Of a stretch of 49,137 bases of DNA, positions 1 to 8,743 are shown one piece after another; position 1 is the first letter of the stretch, and each line of letters starts with the position of its first letter. The DNA lies in NCBI GenBank assembly GCA_016719855.1, contig JADJYH010000046.1, positions 1 to 49,137 of the forward strand, given 5' to 3'. Made by a program: the position numbers and the translations under genes. The DNA is from Saprospiraceae bacterium (lineage in GTDB: Bacteria; Bacteroidota; Bacteroidia; Chitinophagales; Saprospiraceae). Under the pieces are notes generated by a model, which worked only from the letters and a program-made list of their open reading frames with translations, did not search any database and was not told the origin of the DNA.

Positions 1-152
1 TTTTTGAAAAAAGGCAGCAGTAGCGTTTGCTTCCGGTCGAAAATCAACAAGGATGCGCCCGAAGGCAAGTGTGTCGGCATTTGCAGCAGCGAACAGTGAA
101 GTTGCCAGCAGCAGCCCGCCAAATAGGGCAATAATGGAAACGGCGTTTTCAT
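1..152 (-). CDS. Secreted protein, N-terminal fragment (partial, frameshifted)
   Basis: Only the first ~50 codons are inside the window; the rest lies beyond position 1. The ATG at 152-150 opens with MKTPFP. After a shift of one base the second frame gives a convincing signal peptide (ALFGGLLLATSLFAAANA) followed by DTLAFGRILVDFRPEAN. I infer an exported protein whose start and signal sequence are separated by a one-base indel near 137. No domain is visible, so the function is unknown. It lies in the frameshift-rich left end, where indels occur in almost every gene, so a sequencing error is the likely cause. Confidence 0.45.
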   Translation of the reverse strand, partial: MKTPFPLLPYLAGCCWQLHCSLLQMPTHLPSGASLLIFDRKQTLLLPFFK

Positions 153-460
153 AACGTTCGGTTTAATCTCCCGGTGAAACGAATGGTGTAAAAAATCAAA
201 CGATGGGCTGCTATTAAACAGGTTGATGCGAAAGGAATTTAAACTTTGGAAGGATTTGGGCGGGAAGCGATGTACATCGGTAGCCAATGTTATCAAGACA
301 CCAGTCGTTCCCAAACTGCTCTAATACCGTTTCAGCATATTGGGCAAAACTGACGTGTGGCCGACTGACCGGAATAACGCCGCCGGGCGAAAAAGCCACA
401 TCGGGAGTTCATAAAAACAGGTAAAATTGCGCCCTGAACCAACTTCTACAACAAGCAACA
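153..460. other. Intergenic stretch without a recognisable gene
   Basis: A 61-codon minus-strand reading frame (399-214) contains a passage starting PHVSFAQYAETVLEQFGND that looks protein-like. I cannot assign it to a family and it has no partner frame. The stretch separates divergent genes (the secreted fragment on minus, the epimerase on plus), so it should hold both promoters. I saw no clear TTG/TAnnTTTG pair. Confidence 0.3.
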
Positions 461-1407
461 ATGAAATATTTCCTCACCGGCATACTGGCTTTGTCGGCGG
501 CTACCTAGCCAAGCTGCTCCGCAAAGAAGGCCACGAGGAGTCGTCGCCTTGGTGCGCAACCCCGACAAGGCGGGCGACCTCGCTGCCATTGGCTGCGCGC
601 CCTCGTCAGAGACGTGTGACTAGAAAAGAAAGCATAGAGGCAGCCACTGACCCAGGCTGCGATGGGGTGTTCCACGTGGCAGGCTGGTACAAAGTTGGCG
701 CTCGCAGAAAGAAACAGGAAAGGAAAGCCTGCACATCAACGTGGAGGGCACTCGAAACCTTTAACGGAATTGATGCAAGCGTTGGGCATCAAAAGGCGTT
801 TGCTACCAGCACCCTCGCCGTCAACTCCGGCACCAGGGGCGTACAGATTGGACGAGCGCTACCACTACGACGACTACACCTCTAGCCACTACGACTACAC
901 AAGGCCGAGGCCTACAAGATTACGCGGATTTATCCAAGAAATGGCTTGCCGCTCGTGGTGGTCATGCCCGGCCTGATTTATGGCACGGCGATACAAGTAG
1001 CGTACGCACTACTTTGATTCAATATTTGAAGGAAACTTCCAATGATGCACCAAGACGACTTATTGTTGGGCGCACGTGGAGGACATTGCGCAGGCGCATT
1101 ATGATGCCATGCAAAAAGGTGGCAGGTGAAAATACATCATCGCCGGGCCTCAACATTCGTTGGTGGATGCAATAGGCGTAGCCCACAGGATTACAGGCAA
1201 AAAAATGCCGGGCTGTGAACCCGGGGCTGAGGCGTTTCTTATCAGGAATCATGTCGGTGGTCGGTGTCATCTTCCCCTTGCCACCAGATTATTCCCTGAA
1301 AACCTGCGAGTGCTTGCGGGTGCGACCTACCTCGGACGACAATTCAAAGGCGAAAGCAGCACTTGGCCCCTCGTTCGCTCAAGGATGGCTTGTCCACTAC
1401 ACTTTAG
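461..1407 (+). pseudogene. NAD-dependent epimerase/dihydroflavonol-4-reductase-like, multiply frameshifted
   Basis: Joining pieces from three frames gives an extended SDR (Rossmann) protein: MKYFLTG, then GFVGGYLAKLLRKEGHE, VALVRNPDKAGDLAA, GCDGVFHVAGWYKVGA, TSTLAVNSGTRG, YDYTKAEAYK (YxxxK-type site), LVVVMPGLIYG, VEDIAQAHYDAM, and a tail like NSKAKRELGFAPRSLKDGLSTTL ending at TAG 1405-1407 after correction. These are the expected segments in the expected order: nucleotide-binding loop, substrate strand, active-site Tyr/Lys, C-terminal cap. Members reduce or epimerise sugar- or flavonoid-like substrates with NAD(P)H; the substrate is not predictable. Indels occur roughly every 50-100 bases. 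A clean paralog of similar architecture lies at 33153-34142. Whether this copy is truly dead or only badly sequenced cannot be decided here. Confidence 0.7.
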
Positions 1408-1449
1408 CACGAGATGCGGCTGCTAAAGAGATGTGTGTGATGACACCGG

Positions 1450-2176
1450 TTACAACCGGTTTTCGTTCACCATCGAGCAGTTCGTCCCGGTAGTTTTTGC
1501 CGATAGGCGGGTGCCCGGGCTGGCCTTTTTCGATGACCTCCACCATGTTGCCCAAGATGGCCTCCACTTTGCCGATATTGACGATGTAGGAGCGGTGGAT
1601 GCGGCGGAATATCTTGCTGGAGCAGCTTATCCCCCAGGCTTTTCATCGTTTGTAGGGTGATGACGAGGCCTTCTCCGTGCGGATGATGACGTAGTCCTTC
1701 AAGCCCTCGATGTACCGACACTTCCGAGAAATTCACCTTCACAAACTTCTTGTCCGCCTTCACAAAAATGATCTTCGGCGTCCGTTGTTTTCACCACTGT
1801 CGTGCCTTTCTCTTTCTTTCCGCCCAGGTTCTATCTGGTCAACGGCCTTGTTCACGGCCTTCATAAAACACTCCAGAGAGATGGGCGAGGAGGTAGTCCG
1901 TTGCGTTGCGGTTCGAAACCTTCGATAGCATAGTTAGAAGGCCGTTGTGAAGATGACAGGCGGCGGGTCCGGTCACGCGTTTTCAGGAAGTCAATCCCGG
2001 TGAGCTGCGGCATCTGGATGTCGAGAACATCAGGTCAACATCGTGGTTTTTCAATGCCTCGTTGGCCTCGAAGGCGTTGACAACGCTTCCCGAGGTGTAC
2101 GTCAGGCAATTTTCCAAGTAGGTCTCAGCACGTCAAGCGCCAAAGGTTCGTCGTCAACGATGATAGCATTAATCAT
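1450..2176 (-). pseudogene. LytTR-family response regulator (frameshifted)
   Basis: The ATG at 2176 gives MINAIIVDDEPLALDVL, a typical receiver-domain start with the acidic pocket. Fragments further on give the phospho-acceptor region (read as DLMFLDIQMPQLTGIDFL after correction). A LytTR DNA-binding domain follows: FVKADKKFVKVNFSEV, then GLVITLQTMKSL, and an end reconstructed as ELLDMVNENRL with TAA at 1452-1450. About 240 residues is normal for LytR/AlgR regulators. The gene follows its probable partner kinase (2279-3347) on the same strand, separated by an octamer array. Signal and targets are unknown. Several single-base indels break the frame. Confidence 0.75.
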
Positions 2177-2192
2177 ATTCTGATTGTTTTGT

Positions 2193-2279
2193 ATTGTTGG
2201 ATTGTTGGATTGCTAAATTGTTGGATTGTTGTGGTGCTACGATAGCGGGTAACGATCCAACAAGCATTTGGACAATCAC
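2193..2279. repeat. Octamer word array with imperfect inverted arm (ATTGTTGG word)
   Basis: Five tandem 8-bp units occupy 2193-2232. Consensus is ATTGTTGG, with unit 3 reading ATTGCTAA. A degenerate reverse-complement arm lies at about 2252-2279, separated by a ~20-nt loop. The element fills the gap between the LytS-type kinase stop (2279) and the LytTR regulator start (2176), inside a presumed two-gene operon, and could form a long hairpin in the mRNA. Confidence 0.6.
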
Positions 2280-3347
2280 TATTCTTCCAGTTTTTAAGTA
2301 CAGTTTTACGGTGTAGGTTGTGGGGTCGTCCTCACGTTTGAGTTCTTAGCGGTTGGGGTGAAAGCAATTGAGCCTCCGCCGGACATTGACCAAACAATCC
2401 CTCGCTTCAAGGGTGGAGTGCCTTGGCATGGCCTCGGCCGCTGCTGTTTTCAATACGTAAATCTATCTCATTGCCCCGAACATCGAGGCGGATCATTACA
2501 AATCCCTTTGAAATCTGGTTGCCAAGGCCGTGCTTGAAGCAGTTTTCAATAAATGGGATGAACATCAGCGGGGCCTACTCGGTCGCTGACCAAGCCCTGC
2601 ACCTCTCATAGCTGATGTCCACCCGGTTGCCCTGGCAGATTCGCTCCAACTCAAGGTAGTTGGCGATATAGGTCGACCTCCTTGCTCAATAGCGACATTT
2701 TTCGTTGCACTCGTACAGCGTGCCCAGCGCATCATTTCCGATAGCTTGAGCACGTTATCCGGGGCAAAGGGATCGGTTTTTCAGGGTCAGAGGCGTAGAG
2801 GCTGTTCGGGGTGTTGAAAAGAGTGTGGGTTGATCTGCGACTTGAGGAACCGAAGCTCCGACTCCATCGTTTTTTCCGTGACCAGGTATAGTTTTCACGG
2901 ATGTTGGTGTACCAATCCACGGTGATTTTTACGACGTGAAGGTACTCAGCACAAAAAATTGGGCGCAAAAGCCCAGTTCAAATTATCCAACACCACTGCC
3001 TGCATTTCAGGATAGTTACCAGATTTTGCATAAATAAACACTTCAACTGGCGTGACGATAAAAACGGTGAGCAACAGAAAACCGGTACAACAAAAACTTC
3101 TTATCGGCCAGGTACCTGGGCGCAGTCTGTAAACATAGCAGTACACCGCCATTCCCAACAGTAACAGTCGAACGACAACATTGCTTACCGTATAAAGGGA
3201 TGATGGGTCCGTAACCTCAACCACCGTACAACAGGGAAAAGCACCGCCCAAAGGCGAAGATGCTGAATGGCCTTCGTCGAAGCCAGTCATAATAACCGCT
3301 TTTATGGTACTGCTCAACGTCATTTCCAATTGCTGCTGTAAATTCAT
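2279..3347 (-). pseudogene. LytS-type sensor histidine kinase (frameshifted)
   Basis: The product is reconstructed from several frames. The N-terminal part holds hydrophobic segments (VVVRLLLLGMAVYCYVY; GFLLLTVFIVTPVEVFIYA), so the protein is membrane-anchored. The His_kinase domain of the LytS/YehU class follows: NPHTLFNT and NSLYA form the H-box, then KLSEMMRYML, then LMFIPFIENCFKHGLG, the N-box of the ATPase domain. The end can be repaired to KLYLKLEE plus TAG at 2281-2279. Such kinases autophosphorylate on His and pass the phosphate to a LytTR regulator, which is the next gene downstream. The start at 3347 (MNLQQQLEMTL) is the first plausible Met. Indels are frequent throughout. Confidence 0.7.
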
Positions 3348-3458
3348 AGTGCAAGATTGCCCGTTTGCTGGAAATAAATTGGGCAATTATTTAGATGAAA
3401 AAAGCCACCCCACCCGATTTTCAACACAAAAAGGCATTGCAAAGAAGGTACGGGTCAA

Positions 3459-3490
3459 TTGACAGTTGAAACTGATAATTTGTACCTTTG
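3459..3490 (+). promoter_or_regulatory. Bacteroidota-type promoter for queD
   Basis: A -33 TTG at 3459-3461, a 21-nt spacer and a -7 element TACCTTTG at 3483-3490 match the TTG/TAnnTTTG consensus. The stretch after it (CTTTGCGTCCGTTTTT) closely resembles the one after the rplU promoter (CTTTGCGCCCGTTTTT). Confidence 0.6.
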
Positions 3491-3560
3491 CGTCCGTTTT
3501 TCAGGTGTGTAGTAAATAGTCTTTGCACCACATACCCACTGAAAACTGCCTGGAACTGAA

Positions 3561-3973
3561 ATGGTTTTACCTGACAAGACGTGAACGAACTTCAATGCCG
3601 CCCACAAACTCTGGGTAGAGGACTGGAACGAGGAGAAAAATATTGAGTGGTTGGGAAGTGCGCCAACCACAACTGGCATAGCCACAAACGACCTGTACGT
3701 GACAATGAAGGGACCAACCCCAGCCACATCACTGGTTTGTCATAGGATCGCGAAGGCATTGAGCCAAATCATCAAGCGCCGTCGTGGACGTGGTGGAGCC
3801 AACCAACCTCAACCACACGATATGCCCTTCATCCCAAAGGGAATACGGCCTAACCGAGAACCTCGCCATCCTGTTTTGCAACAACTACGAACCACATATC
3901 ACGGGCTGCCGAGTTGCACTGTATCAAACTTTGGGAGACGGAGAATATTTATGTGGAGTATTTTGGGGAGTGA
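3561..3973 (+). pseudogene. queD: 6-pyruvoyl-tetrahydropterin synthase / QueD family (frameshifted)
   Basis: Combining frames recovers the family almost in full: MV(Y)LTRRE, NAAHKLWVEDWNEEKNIEW, then CANHNWH with a following His (H-x-x-x-H zinc region), DLYVTMKGPT, ALSQIIKRR, a stretch like HTNLNHDMPFIPKG, TTENLAILFW, and finally LHCIKLWETENIYVEYFGE followed by TGA 3971-3973. The early AAH and the NHNWH region supply zinc ligands, and the late glutamate of ETE is a conserved pterin contact. QueD makes 6-carboxytetrahydropterin in queuosine/7-deazaguanine synthesis; close relatives make 6-pyruvoyl-tetrahydropterin, and sequence alone does not fully separate them. The length of about 137 residues fits. 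At least six one-base indels break it. No other queuosine gene is nearby. Confidence 0.75.
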
Positions 3974-4028
3974 GGGAGAGTTTGGCATAAAATCAAAATC
4001 CTAACTTGCGATAAAATTCTGTTGCACC

Positions 4029-4430
4029 ATGTCCCAACTACCATCCAGCTATCACTGAACTTCAACACCGCTTTCGACAACGTGCAGACAAAGCGGGATT
4101 GAAGATTGACCGATTCATCAATCAATTTGCGGAGAAAACCACTACCCAAGCAAGGGAAAACCGGGATGTCAAAAAGCGGGAAAGCGCTTTACTGCGCAAA
4201 ATAAACAAGGGCTTCAACCTCGAATTTTGGGAAAAATATACCGCCCTTGTTAAAAAGAAGCAATGAAACCTCTCACAATCTGAACTATAAAGCGCTACTC
4301 CAGCTCAATCAAGTCGAGAAGCAAATACCAGCCGCATCAAATATTTGGCGCAATTGGCCCGCACTAAGGAAAATGGATTTGGACGACCAGAGTGAAATCC
4401 CTAGGCATAGCACCTACCGGCCATGCCTAG
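4029..4430 (+). pseudogene. Conserved protein encoded ahead of an HNH nuclease (frameshifted)
   Basis: From the ATG at 4029 the frame contains FRQRADKAGLKIDRFINQF, then ENRDVKKRESALLRKINKG, LEFWEKYTALVKK, and (other frames) KALLQLN, RIKYLAQLART, and an end like KSLGIAPTGHA with TAG at 4428-4430. It is charged and helix-rich, with no catalytic motif that I recognise. I recall similar proteins directly ahead of HNH genes in other Bacteroidota, so this is probably a conserved two-gene unit of unknown purpose. Its stop overlaps the start of the HNH gene by 8 nt, which implies translational coupling. Confidence 0.55.
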
Positions 4431-4856
4431 AAAATATCGGACAAACTTAAAAGCGAGGTTAAAGAACAGGCCGCCAAATGCTGCAGTACTGCATGGCGCA
4501 AGAGCGTTACTCACACGATTATTTCTCTGTTGAGCATATCATACCCAATAAAAAAGAGGAAGATCAACTAGAGGAACAATCTTGCTAATTCTTGCCAAGC
4601 CTGCAACAACCACAAGTACAATTACACGGGAGCAATTGGCCCAATCTGGGTCAAACAGGTACCACTTTTTCACCCTCGCAAACATCAATGGAAGCGGCAT
4701 TTACTTGGGATGGGAAACCAATTCCATTATCATTGGAATTACCCCTTCACCGGAAGGGCAACGGTTGAACGGCTTTGCATGAACCGCAAGGACTTAGTCA
4801 ACCTCAGATTGGTTTTGATTGAAAACAAAAAGAACCCAACAATCACTTCGATTTAG
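4423..4856 (+). pseudogene. HNH endonuclease (frameshifted)
   Basis: The ATG at 4423 gives MPRKYRTNLKA. After correction follow AKCCSYCMAQERYSHDYFSV, then EHIIPNKK, NLAVSCQACNNHKYNYTG, and VPLFHPR. EHI is the first H of the HNH motif; CxxCN-NxxKxN completes the beta-beta-alpha metal fold; the two CxxC-type pairs (CSYC, CQAC) suggest a structural zinc. The tail VERLCMNRKDLVNLRLVLIE ends at TAG 4854-4856. HNH proteins nick or cleave DNA with a divalent metal; the target is unknown. It overlaps the upstream gene by 8 nt and the convergent acs gene by about 14 nt. It is a stand-alone HNH protein, not part of a Cas9 or of a visible restriction system. Confidence 0.7.
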
Positions 4857-6768
4857 CGCCTCGCCCCACCTTTATCTCCTCCACCACCTCTGGGTTCAAC
4901 AGTGTCGAAGTATCGCCCAGGTTCGGAAGTATCGCCCTCAACAATCTTCCGCGGGATGCGAAACATGATTTGCCAAGAACGGGTCTTTAGCAATCCTGAT
5001 ACGATTTGGATCATATCGTTCCCAATAGGCCCGATGAGTTGCGGGTGACAGTGGCCAACAGTTCCCTTCTCGGGCTTAGCAACATCCGACACCGGCCCAT
5101 CGGTGATACGTAGGCGTAAATGCCCGCCCCTTGATTTCGTGCGGAAACCCACCACGGCGCTTTCGACGTTGCGGGTTTTTCGTTGATGGCGTTTTCCACC
5201 TCTGCCGTACCGATGCGGTGGCCGCTCACGTTCATCACGTCATCCACCCTGCCGATGATGCGGTAGTATCCGTCCTCGTCACGGCGAACGCAGTCGCCGG
5301 TGAAATGTTTATCCACAAAGTTGCGAAATAAGTCTGTCTGCACCGTTCGTGGTCACCATACGTGGTGCCGGATGATGCCGGCTTAGGAACTTCATACAAA
5401 GCATTCCTTCCACATCGTCGCCCTCGATTTCTTTGCCGGGGCGTCCACCAAGCATGGCTATATGCCCGGGCAACGGCTGCAGTGATGCGTAGGTCGGCTT
5501 CATTGCCGTTATGACCGCCAACGGCGAGATGGGGATACCGCCGGTCTCCGTTTGCCCAAGTGTCCACAATGGGGCGGCGGCCTTGCCGATTTTTGTCGTG
5601 AAGTACCATGCCAAGCCTCTGGCGAGTTGATGGGTTTCACCGACCGAGCCCACGGCACCCGCAGGCTGCTCAGGTACGTGCCCTTCCGTCCATTCATCGC
5701 CAGCGACCATCGGCCCGGATGGCGGTAGGTGCAGTGTAAAAATATTGACCCTGTGCTTTTTCACACACCTCCAAAAAGCAGCCTGCATCGGGGGGATATC
5801 GACATCCCTCGAACATGAGAGAAGTGGTAATAGCCGACCCCGAGCAGCGGCTGGTACGAGAGCTCGCTTCTTGTCCAGATATCCAACCCACGTCTGCCGT
5901 ACACCAGAATACTTCACCTTCATTGTACTGAAAAACATTGCTGAAAGTATAATAAGCGATACCATGTAGCCACCAACGGTATGCACCACGCCCTTAGGCT
6001 TGCACACGACGAACCGGAGGTGTAGAGGATGAAGAGCATGTCTTCAGCATCCATTTGTTCTGGCGGGCATTCCGCAGACTGGTTGGGCACAATGTCATGC
6101 CACCAGACGTCCACGTCAGCATTCCAACTGACGGGGTCGCCCGTGTGGCGCAACACCAGCACTTTTTCTAATAGCCCTGGGCAACCCGTCGCAAGGGGCG
6201 TCGTCCACCACTTTTTTACGGGTATGTTTTTGTTGCCACGGGCGTTAAAAGTCAGAACAGAGAACCGCCTTGCAGGCCGAAGGTCGTTGATGCGGTCGGC
6301 AAGCGACTGTACCGAAAAACCAGCAAACACCACGCTGTGTGCTGCACCAATGCGGGCGCAAATAACACGCCAATGACCAACTGTGGCACCATCGGCATGT
6401 AGAAGCAAACCCGGTCACCTTTGGCGATGCCAAGCGACTTGAGCGCATTTGCCGTTCGGCAAACTTCTTCGTACAACTGCCTGTAAGTCAGGCGAATAGC
6501 ATCATCGTCGGGGTTGTTAGGCTCCCAAAGTATCGCAACTTGATCGCCCGGGTTTTAAGGTGGCGGTCGAGGCAGTTGTAGGTGATATTGGTCTTGCCTC
6601 CCTTAAACCACTTGATGTTGGGTGTCTTAAACTCCCATTCCAGCACGGACTTCCAAGGCTTGTTCCAATGAAAATGTTCAGCAACGCTGACCCAGAATCC
6701 TTCAGGGTCCTCGACACTTTTTTGTAAACAGACTTGTATTCTTCAAATGTTTTGATGCGGTATGACAT
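4843..6768 (-). pseudogene. acs: Acetyl-CoA synthetase (frameshifted)
   Basis: The ATG at 6768 starts MSYRIKTFEEYKSVYKK. Pieces from all three frames then cover the enzyme: EHFHWNKPWKSVLEWEFKTP, IKWFKGGKTNITYNCLDRHL, TANALKSLGIAKGDRVCFYM, VVFAGFSVQSLADRINDL, the P-loop region LFILYTSGS followed by KPKGVVHTVGGYM, GRVDDVMNVSGHRIGTAEVE (hinge and A8 motif), and a C-terminal part where an indel reads the catalytic-lysine region as TRSWQIMFR instead of TRSGKIMRR. The end is VVEEIKVGRGAKSK with TGA at 4845-4843. ACS activates acetate to acetyl-AMP and then acetyl-CoA in the cytosol. About 640 residues is full length. It is very probably an intact gene obscured by at least ten sequencing indels. Confidence 0.85.
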
Positions 6769-6949
6769 AATTGTTGCTTTTAGATTTTCGACAAATTTTG
6801 AACAAATATTCGGTTCTGCACTGGGTTGTCTCATTGATTTTTTCGGTGGCAAACTGCTAAATGTCAACAACCAAAATGACCATTTTTCAGGAAAATCAAT
6901 TTGAATAAAACCACCCAACATAAACCAGAAACTTGAATCCAGAACACCG

Positions 6950-7667
6950 TTACCCGCCAAGCACCTCTTCCAACACCTCGTGCGAGTGTACCCCTGCTGG
7001 AAGTTTTCGATATGCAACCGATAGAACAATAGCAGGTTTTGAAAAAGCCCGGCGCTCTTCCCGCTCGAAGGGCTCCTCATGGCAGCGGTCGAGGGGAAGC
7101 ATGAGCAGTTGGTAGAACTTTCCACTGGCCACCTCGAAAGCCAATGGTGGTGAAATGGTTTTTCATGCGCGAAAACACCTTCCTGCAAGTCGAAATAGGC
7201 GAATCTGGCAAAGTCGCCGCCGAGGAACCCCAAACTCCGATAAATGCAACATGAAGTGCGGATGCGGGTTGGCGATGGGGTGCGCCGTTTCATCCAGAAA
7301 AACAAAATTGCGGAGCAAAACTCAAACAGTTCTGGGTTGGCCTCGTGGCCTGCCGTGTTGCGGGCCACTTCCTCCATGAACAGCCACGGAGCTGCGCCGG
7401 ATATCGAACGGAATGGCGTGAAAAAAAAACATGGTGCGGCCTGATTTCTCCAAGCGGGTAAGGTCGTGGTCATCGCGGTGGTAGGCCACAAAGTTCAACT
7501 GGGGTCATGGGCTGTAGCAGCCCTGCGCTCACGGTGGGGCGCTTTGAACGCACCCCGCTCACGATGTACGAGCGCAGGCCCTTTTCCTCGGTAAAGACAT
7601 CAACAATGACGCTGGTTTCCGAGTATTTTTTTGCCTTGAAGACGATTCCACGGGTTTTTATCAGCAT
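6950..7667 (-). pseudogene. recO: DNA repair protein RecO (frameshifted)
   Basis: The ATG at 7667 begins MLIKTRGIVFKAKKYSETSV, then IVDVFTEEKGLRSYIVSGVR, the OB-fold N-terminus of RecO. After indels come LQPMTPVEL, PELFEF, FLDETAHPIANPHPHFMLHL-like fragments, LGFLGGDFARFAYFDLQEG, and a C-terminus ending HSHEVLEEVLGG with a stop at 6950. RecO loads RecA on SSB-coated single strands within RecFOR. About 240 residues is normal. The zinc-finger cysteines of some RecO proteins are absent, as is usual in this phylum. The longer frame start upstream (7709) would translate the octamer array, so 7667 is preferred. Confidence 0.8.
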
Positions 7668-7670
7668 GGG

Positions 7671-7700
7671 TTTGAGGACTTTAGGATTTGAGGATTTGAG
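7671..7700. repeat. Octamer word array (TTTGAGGA word), single arm
   Basis: Units TTTGAGGA (7671-7678), CTTTAGGA (7679-7686), TTTGAGGA (7687-7694) and a partial TTTGAG (7695-7700) run in tandem with an 8-bp period. The array begins four bases upstream of the recO start codon. I see no convincing inverted partner within 100 nt. Confidence 0.55.
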
Positions 7701-8132
7701 ACTAGCCACCTGCTATCAAACCAACAATCTATCTATTTTTGAACTTCAAATGAGCTAAGAGAAGTAACAAAGCCAGACTTGCTGCCGTCTCTGGTGTGAA
7801 GTTAGTTTTTGAAAATGATTGGCCAAGTTGCTCCGCAAAATAGGGTTTTGTGAAGGAAAGGTTAAAAAGGCCAACGTTCGTCGAGAAAATGCCTACGAAG
7901 CTCCTGTCTGGTTTGGAAAGAGGCAACCCTGGGGGCATACATTTGTCCATCAAAAAAAGAAATCACCTGACACATAAGAAGGGAGTGGGCAATTCGAAGT
8001 GGGAATTTTAATCTTAAGTGACTGGTTTTCAATATTTTACGAAAACTGGTTTTCAAAGAGACAAAAATTTTGCCAATCGGATAGCCCCACTTCCGCCGCC
8101 CAAAAAAAACCAGTTTTATTAAATCATCAAAA
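7701..8132. other. AT-rich intergenic region, no assignable gene
   Basis: Between the divergent recO and the small secreted-protein gene. Two copies of ACTGGTTTTCAA lie 24 nt apart (8021-8032, 8045-8056) and an inverted AACCAGTTTT follows near 8108-8117, so an operator or hairpin is possible. Minus-strand frames (for example one containing GQMYAPRVASFQTRQELRRH, then FTKPYFAEQLGQSFSKTN in another frame) might be a degraded small gene, but I cannot assign them. Confidence 0.35.
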
Positions 8133-8556
8133 ATGAAAATTTCAGCGTTTGTTCTTCTGCTTTCCTTGCTTTCCAACCTGAGTTTCGCCAGCCTTCGGAA
8201 GATACCCTCACCATGTGGGCATCAACTGAAAACTTGGACACTGTCAGCCGAGATGCCCTCCAGACCAACCTGCTTGGAGACTGGATGAACATCGGCCAAA
8301 ACAAACTTGAAAATGGGTTTGCCAGCCTCAACCTGCTTGCAATGGCAAGTTCGAGGGTTCCACCTCGGAGGGTAAGCGGGTTTGTGGATTTTGGGAGCTG
8401 TCTGCCGATGGCCTATCGCTTGCGTTCCACAAAGTTTGCGAACAAACAGGGGAGATAACAGGAACCGTTTTGGCTCAAATAGAGCTGATGGACGGGCACA
8501 TGCTGACCCTTAAAATGCCCAACGAACTGGGCGGCCAGCAGACGTTTATCCAGTAG
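8133..8556 (+). pseudogene. Small secreted lipocalin-like protein (frameshifted)
   Basis: The ATG at 8133 gives a signal peptide (MKISAFVLLLSLLSNLSFAS), then EDTLTMWASTENLDTVSRD, LQTNLLGDW, and after a shift GKRVCGFWELSADGLSLAFH, KVCEQTGEITGTVLAQIELM and GHMLTLKMPNELGGQQTFIQ, ending at TAG 8554-8556. The layout (export signal, GxW near the N-terminus, alternating strands, about 140 residues) resembles the lipocalin-like periplasmic or outer-membrane proteins common in Bacteroidota. The ligand is unknown and the family call is tentative. One or two indels around 8300-8370 split the frame. A heptamer hairpin begins eight bases after the stop. Confidence 0.55.
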
Positions 8557-8563
8557 GGAACGG

Positions 8564-8660
8564 GAGACACTAGACAGGAGACATTAGACAGTTGGGTGTG
8601 CTAAAAATGAAGGAATTTGTTCACACCTGTCTAAGGTCTCTTGTCTAAAGTCTAAGGTCC
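8564..8660. repeat. Heptamer word hairpin (TAGACAG word)
   Basis: The left arm at 8564-8591 is four tandem 7-bp units of pattern [GT]AGACA[CGT]. The right arm at 8627-8660 is almost five units of pattern NNGTCTA in reverse complement. The arms are separated by ~35 nt that also contain a matching GTGTG/CACAC pair. The element fills the space between convergent genes (secreted protein on plus, CotH-like on minus) and starts eight bases after the TAG of the former. Confidence 0.7.
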
Positions 8661-8709
8661 AAAAGTCCAACACAAGATATTGAGTAGTGTAAAATAGCCA
8701 TTTACGAGA

Positions 8710-8733
8710 AAGGGCGTCCACTTGGGCGCCCTT
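8710..8733. terminator. Short hairpin after the CotH-like gene
   Basis: AAGGGCG at 8710-8716 pairs with CGCCCTT at 8727-8733 across a 10-nt loop, 11 nt past the CotH-like stop (minus strand). The T tract is weak, so termination is only probable. Confidence 0.45.
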
Positions 8734-8743
8734 CTATTTCTCA

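Noticed and set aside
4423..4856. HNH domain taken as a Cas9 or IscB fragment
   Set aside because: Stand-alone ~140-residue HNH protein with its own start and zinc-type CxxC pairs; no RuvC or guide-RNA features nearby.
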